Source: Amycolatopsis sp. NBRC 101858 (GTDB taxonomy: Bacteria > Actinomycetota > Actinomycetes > Mycobacteriales > Pseudonocardiaceae). From it: DNA of 64,000 nucleotides. Every line of letters begins with the position of its first letter. The first letter of the stretch is position 1. The notes beneath the pieces were generated by a model. That model did not search any database. It worked only from the letters and a program-made list of their open reading frames with translations, and was not told the DNA's origin. The translations under genes and the position numbers were made by a program. Below, in pieces: positions 58,027 to 64,000 of this stretch. The stretch is taken from positions 124,001-188,000 of the forward strand of contig NZ_BSTD01000006.1 in NCBI RefSeq assembly GCF_030269325.1. The letters run 5' to 3'.

Positions 58027-58641
58027 TCATTCCGGCGCGAGGTCGCAGTACGGGGAGACCTCGCTGCCGGGAGCGAGGGCGGCCGGCAGCTCCTTCTCCC
58101 CCACCGCGCACGACACGCTCGCCGCCGGCAGCTGCTCGCCGCCGGTGATGCGGCCGGCCGCGTCGCGGTGGAGCACCGCGGCTCCGTGGCTGGTCAGCGC
58201 CCGGCAGTTCGCCGAGTGGTAGCGGACGCCACCCGGGACGACGGTCGCGGTCACCGGGGTGAAGCCGCCCAGTGCCTCGGGCGCCAGCCAGACCGCCGGG
58301 CCGGGCGTGGGCCGGTCCAGTGCGACGCCGGCGCGCTGCCCGGGAGTGAGCAGCGGCACCTCGACGGACCGCGAACCGGACGTCACCACGACGTGGTAGG
58401 CGGCCAGCGCACTCGTGTTCTCCAGCACAGCGGCACCCGGCCCCTGTTCGGCGACCCGCACCACGCCGCCGTCCGGGGCCGCACCCGGCGGTGCCGTGAT
58501 CCGCGCGGGAATGGCGCACCCGCTGCCGAGGAGCGCGTTCGTGTCGAGCGACACCTTGCCGCGGCCGAGGAACGCCAGCAGGCCGAGGACCACGACGGCC
58601 GCCAGCACCACCAGCACCCGGTCCTTGCCCAGACGCGGCAT
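58027..58641 (-). CDS. Membrane-anchored extracytoplasmic protein, T7SS-accessory-like look
   Basis: A 204-residue protein from ATG 58641 (its A is the last base of the upstream gene's stop, TGATG). One N-terminal helix (VLVVLAAVVVLGLLAFLG), then an outside domain of beta type: VSLDTNALLGSGCAIPARI, VSGSRSVEVPLLTPGQRAGVAL-like stretch (SRSVEVPLLTPGQRAGVAL), HSANCRALTS, and an end VSPYCDLAPE. Four cysteines could form two disulfides. I do not recognise the family with confidence. It is coupled to the 148-residue gene upstream. Confidence 0.5.
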   Translation of the reverse strand: MPRLGKDRVLVVLAAVVVLGLLAFLGRGKVSLDTNALLGSGCAIPARITAPPGAAPDGGVVRVAEQGPGAAVLENTSALAAYHVVVTSGSRSVEVPLLTPGQRAGVALDRPTPGPAVWLAPEALGGFTPVTATVVPGGVRYHSANCRALTSHGAAVLHRDAAGRITGGEQLPAASVSCAVGEKELPAALAPGSEVSPYCDLAPE

Positions 58642-59087
58642 CACGGCCGGTCCGGGCTGATCACCTTGTACACATCGCCGGCGGTCCCGTAGTAGGACCC
58701 CGCCACCACGTAGACCTTGGTCCCCGAGCCCGGCTGCCAGTACGTGCGCATCTCGTCCGGGTCCGCCGGGTACGGGACTTCGGCCAGGGGCACGCCTCGA
58801 TCGGCGAGCAGCGCGCTCACCTCGTCGAACGTCACCGGACCGGGAAAGGCGCCGTAGCGCTCGCGGATCACGCCGTCGACCAGCTCGGGGTCGCGGTACC
58901 GGAGCCGGTGTGCCTGGACCGAGAAGTGCGTCCCGGCCCACGGCTGCCCGGGACCGGAGCGCTGCCAGAAGAACTCGGCCAGGCCGTGGTCACGGCCGAG
59001 CGAGTAGTCCGACGGGTTGTCGCCGTAGTCGTCGCCGAGCAGATCGGCCACCCGCTCGGGTGACCACGTGTGGTCGGCCCCAAGCAC
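58641..59087 (-). CDS. Hypothetical protein, start uncertain
   Basis: A 148-residue soluble protein from GTG 59087. Features: LGADHTWSPERVADLLGDDYGDNPSDYSLGRDHGLAEFFWQRSG, HRLRYRDPELVDGVIRERYG, and an aromatic end VYVVAGSYYGTAGDVYKVI. The 14 codons upstream (LSPAEFFADVIESGT) read on like coding sequence back to a CTG that overlaps the ctaB stop, so the true start may be an unusual CTG, or the gene may depend on ctaB translation. It resembles small actinobacterial immunity-type proteins only vaguely; no family assigned. Confidence 0.5.
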   Translation of the reverse strand: MLGADHTWSPERVADLLGDDYGDNPSDYSLGRDHGLAEFFWQRSGPGQPWAGTHFSVQAHRLRYRDPELVDGVIRERYGAFPGPVTFDEVSALLADRGVPLAEVPYPADPDEMRTYWQPGSGTKVYVVAGSYYGTAGDVYKVISPDRP

Positions 59088-59128
59088 GGTGCCCGACTCG
59101 ATGACGTCGGCGAAGAACTCCGCCGGGC

Positions 59129-60109
59129 TCAGAACGGGAGGCCGAGGGTCGGCAGGCCGATCGCCGAGTCGACCGCCAGCGCCACGAACACGATCATCAG
59201 GTACGTGTTGGACCGGTGGAACAACGCCATCGGCTTCGTCTCTTCACCGCGCCGCACCGCGGCCTGCAGGCTGTGCGCGTAGAAGAGGAACCAGCCGCCC
59301 GCCAGGATGGCGAACGTGCCGTACAGCCAGGACGTCACCGGGAGCAGCAGCAGCGTCCACGCGACCATCACCCACGAGTAGATGACGATCTGGCGGGCGA
59401 CGTGCTGGGCGGTGGCCACCACCGGCAGCATCGGGACGCCCGCGCGCTCGTAGTCGTCGCGGTACTTCATGCCCAACGCCCACGTGTGCGGCGGCGTCCA
59501 GAAGAAGATGACGCCGAACATCACGAACGCCGGCCACTGCACGGTGCCGGTGACCGCGGCCCAGCCGATGACGACCGGCATGCAGCCCGCCGCGCCGCCC
59601 CAGACCACGTTCTGCGACGTGCGCCGCTTGAGGCCGAGCGTGTAGACGAAGATGTAGAAGAGGATCGTCGCGACCGCGAGGATCGCCGACAGCAGGTTGA
59701 CCGTGAAATAGAGCACCACGGCCGAGGCGACACCCATCACCAAGCCGAAGATCAGCGCGCCGCGGCGGGGCACCGAGTCCTTCACCAGCGGGCGGCGCTT
59801 CGTGCGGTTCATCACCTTGTCGATGTCCGCGTCGATCACGCAGTTGAGCGCGTTCGCGCTGCCCGCGGCCATCGTCCCGCCGACCAGCGTGGCCAGGACC
59901 AGCCACGGCGAGGGGATCTGGCGGCCGGCGAGGAACATCGCCGGGATGGTGGTCACCAGCAGGAGCTCGATCACCCGAGGCTTCGCCAGCGCGGCGTAGG
60001 CGCCGACGACCCGGCGGATGCTTCGCCGGTCACCGTGCGGTCGATCACCGGTCGGGTGCACGGCGCTGGTGTCGTCACTGCGTCCGTGCGCAGCGTTCAC
60101 CAACGACAT
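59129..60109 (-). CDS. ctaB: Protoheme IX farnesyltransferase (heme O synthase)
   Basis: A 326-residue UbiA-family membrane enzyme with nine helices. The prenyl-diphosphate sites are NCVIDADIDKVMNRTKRRPL and a second Asp-rich loop KYRDDYERAGVPMLP. It adds a farnesyl chain to heme b for cytochrome oxidase. ATG 60109 is favoured over upstream in-frame codons. ctaB next to tkt and in order with qor and ctaA matches M. tuberculosis Rv1451-Rv1456c. It diverges from tkt over 295 bases, where I see promoter-like spacing but no clear motif. Confidence 0.95.
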   Translation of the reverse strand: MSLVNAAHGRSDDTSAVHPTGDRPHGDRRSIRRVVGAYAALAKPRVIELLLVTTIPAMFLAGRQIPSPWLVLATLVGGTMAAGSANALNCVIDADIDKVMNRTKRRPLVKDSVPRRGALIFGLVMGVASAVVLYFTVNLLSAILAVATILFYIFVYTLGLKRRTSQNVVWGGAAGCMPVVIGWAAVTGTVQWPAFVMFGVIFFWTPPHTWALGMKYRDDYERAGVPMLPVVATAQHVARQIVIYSWVMVAWTLLLLPVTSWLYGTFAILAGGWFLFYAHSLQAAVRRGEETKPMALFHRSNTYLMIVFVALAVDSAIGLPTLGLPF

Positions 60110-60404
60110 TTCACTCCCTGCGTCAGGTTCGGGTGGGCCCTGCTCCGGCGGACGTGGTGGAGCCGCTGAAAACCGCCGGGCTGAACCCTCGAACGATGTT
60201 AGACGTGGTGAATCCCGTGGGTGATCGCGGGTCTGGAACGGGTCCAAGCACTAGGCTGGCCGCGACGGGCCGCGATTGCCCCTGCGCATGGCCGCGAGCA
60301 GGAATATCGTCCCTTCGGGATCGATTGAGATAGGTAGCCGCGCGCACGGGTAACCGGAACGAGGAAGACCAGCCGCAACCATCATGACCGGGAGTTGGAG
60401 TTCA
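60110..60404. other. 295-base gap between divergent ctaB and tkt
   Basis: No gene is seen. The left third is GC-rich; the part near 60310-60335 is more AT-rich (AGATAGGTAG) and may hold the tkt promoter. A GGAG sits 7-10 bases before the tkt GTG. No strong hairpin or palindrome stands out. Confidence 0.4.
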
Positions 60405-62513
<2,109 letters not shown>

Positions 62514-62524
62514 AGGGGACATTG

Positions 62525-63637
62525 ATGAGCAACGACAAGCTCGCGCAGCTGTCCGAGGCCGGTGTGTCGATCTGGCTGGACGACCTCTCGCGCGAACGCC
62601 TGAACACCGGCAACCTCGCGGCGCTGGTCCGCGACAAGCACGTCGTCGGCGTGACGACCAACCCGACGATCTTCGCCAACGCGATGTCGAAGGGTGACGC
62701 CTACGACGAGCGGACGAAGGAGCTGGCCGCCCAGGGCGCCGACGTCGAGGCGACCATCCGCGACCTGACCACGACCGACGTGCGCAACGCCGCGGACCTG
62801 TTCCGCGACGTCTACGCCGCCACGAACGGCGTCGACGGCCGCGTCTCCATCGAGGTCGACCCGCGCCTGGCCAAGGACACCGACCGCACGGTCGCCGAGG
62901 CCCAGGACCTGTGGAAGACCGTCGACCGGCCGAACACGCTGATCAAGATCCCGGCCACCGAAGAGGGCCTGCCGGCGATCACCCGCACGCTCGCCGAGGG
63001 CATCAGCGTCAACGTCACGCTGATCTTCTCCGTCGAGCGGTACAAGAAGGTCATCGAGGCCTACTTCGCCGGGCTGGAGCAGGCGAAGGCCAACGGCCAC
63101 GACCTGCGCGGCATCCACTCGGTGGCGTCGTTCTTCGTCTCCCGCGTGGACACCGAGATCGACAAGCGGCTCGACGCGATCGGCACCGACGAGGCCAAGG
63201 CCCTGCGCGGCAAGGCGGCCGTCGCCAACGCCCGGCTCGCCTACGCGGCCTTCGAGGAGCTGTCGGCCACCGACCGCTGGCAGGCCCTCGCGGCCGACGG
63301 CGCGAACGCGCAGCGCCCGCTGTGGGCGTCGACCGGCGTGAAGAACCCGGACTACTCCCCCACCCTCTACGTCGACGACCTCGTCGTGAAGGACACCGTC
63401 AACACGATGCCGGAGAAGACCCTCGACGCCGTCGCGGAGCACTCCGACCTCAAGGGTGACCAGGTTTCCGGGCGCGGCGCCGAGGCGCAGGAAGTCTTCG
63501 ACAAGCTCGAGGCCGTCGGCATCGACATCACCGACGTGTTCCTGGTGCTGGAGAACGAAGGCGTCGAGAAGTTCGAGAAGTCCTGGGTGGAGCTGCTCGA
63601 GACCGTGAACGGCCAGCTCGAAAAGGCGAAGGGCTGA
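62525..63637 (+). CDS. tal: Transaldolase
   Basis: A 370-residue barrel enzyme of the actinobacterial transaldolase type. GVSIWLDDLSRERL near the start, VGVTTNPTIFANAM, the Schiff-base lysine region NTLIKIPATEEGLPAI, and VSVASFFVSRVDTEID-type text (SVASFFVSRVDTEIDKRL). It shifts three-carbon units in the pentose phosphate pathway. ATG 62525 follows the tkt stop by 11 bases with AAGGGG in front. Confidence 0.96.
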   Translation: MSNDKLAQLSEAGVSIWLDDLSRERLNTGNLAALVRDKHVVGVTTNPTIFANAMSKGDAYDERTKELAAQGADVEATIRDLTTTDVRNAADLFRDVYAATNGVDGRVSIEVDPRLAKDTDRTVAEAQDLWKTVDRPNTLIKIPATEEGLPAITRTLAEGISVNVTLIFSVERYKKVIEAYFAGLEQAKANGHDLRGIHSVASFFVSRVDTEIDKRLDAIGTDEAKALRGKAAVANARLAYAAFEELSATDRWQALAADGANAQRPLWASTGVKNPDYSPTLYVDDLVVKDTVNTMPEKTLDAVAEHSDLKGDQVSGRGAEAQEVFDKLEAVGIDITDVFLVLENEGVEKFEKSWVELLETVNGQLEKAKG

Positions 63638-63645
63638 AGCACGAC

Positions 63646-64000
63646 ATGACGACAGGGGAAAAGACCGGCGTCGAGATCGTCGACGCCGAACTGGCGGAGC
63701 GCGCTGCGCCCCTGGTGCAGCGGCTGGTCGCGGACCAGGCCGCTTCGAAGCTGGCGGCCCAGGACGCCACGCTCTGGGGACCGGACGCCGAGCCCGAGGC
63801 GTCGATCCGGCTGTCCTGGACGACGCTGCACAAGTCGTCCCGGCCGCTGATCGGCGAGATCGAGGCGCTGCGGACCGAACTGCGCTCCGAGGGCGTCGAC
63901 CGCGTGGTGCTGGCCGGCATGGGCGGCTCGTCGCTGGCGCCGGAGGTGATCACCGGCACCGACGGCGTCGCGCTGACGGTGCTCGACACCACCGACCCCG
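63646..64000 (+). CDS. pgi: Glucose-6-phosphate isomerase, N-terminal part (truncated by window edge)
   Basis: At least 118 residues from ATG 63646, 8 bases after tal. The text LAERAAPLVQRLVADQAASKLAAQDATLWGPDAEPEASIRLSWTTL and the phosphate-binding VDRVVLAGMGGSSLAPEVITG match the actinobacterial Pgi that follows tal in many relatives. It interconverts glucose- and fructose-6-phosphate. The rest lies beyond the window. Confidence 0.88.
   Translation, partial: MTTGEKTGVEIVDAELAERAAPLVQRLVADQAASKLAAQDATLWGPDAEPEASIRLSWTTLHKSSRPLIGEIEALRTELRSEGVDRVVLAGMGGSSLAPEVITGTDGVALTVLDTTDP

Overview
The window is ordinary chromosome from a high-GC actinomycete. GTG and TTG starts are common, genes are tightly packed with many 4-base ATGA/GTGA overlaps, and the gene content fits a Pseudonocardiales member, probably Amycolatopsis-like (inference: SUF operon, HelD/HelR-type motor, snapalysin-type protease, IS5-type remnant, many MarR/TetR/ArsR regulators). 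I see no rRNA, tRNA or CRISPR.

Layout. 1-16.8 kb: an ABC exporter start, a MarR/LLM-oxidoreductase pair, a GT-C-like membrane protein, an ABC-F ATPase beside an acVLRF1 ribosome-rescue hydrolase, a large secreted S8/S53-like protease, a dGTPase-like HD hydrolase, a PASTA lipoprotein, a striking 21-bp-period palindromic array, an ArsR/AHSA1 pair, an EAL-GGDEF protein, and a TetR/glycosyltransferase pair. 16.8-23.2 kb: a four-gene minus-strand operon (SnoaL-like, DUF1214-like, SDR, sulfotransferase) resembling M. tuberculosis Rv3531c-Rv3529c. It diverges from the sulfate-activation genes cysD-cysNC across a KstR-like palindrome. 23.3-36 kb: lipoprotein, methyltransferase, two-component system, MDR/TetR pair with two matched operators, transposase remnant, snapalysin, a frameshifted AarF/UbiB kinase gene, a signal-peptidase-like protein lacking the usual lysine, a large Ig-repeat secreted protein, YnfA, and DUF4184 with a low-GC insertion at its 3' end.

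36.8-64 kb is a conserved core with the same gene order as M. tuberculosis Rv1466-Rv1448c (recalled from memory): sufT-U-S-C-D-B-R, MptB-like mannosyltransferase, ABC pair, ctaA, qor, ctaB, tkt, tal, then pgi. Two accessory modules interrupt it on either side of ctaA and a desaturase gene. Each pairs a soluble protein carrying a shared uncharacterised domain (conserved DGVD motif) with a divergently transcribed very small membrane protein. This repeated design is the best candidate for an undescribed system. Other points for follow-up are the sulfation/steroid-like regulon around 20.5 kb, the palindromic array at 11.1-11.3 kb, a membrane-anchored PD-(D/E)xK-like protein, and the island at 36.1-36.8 kb.
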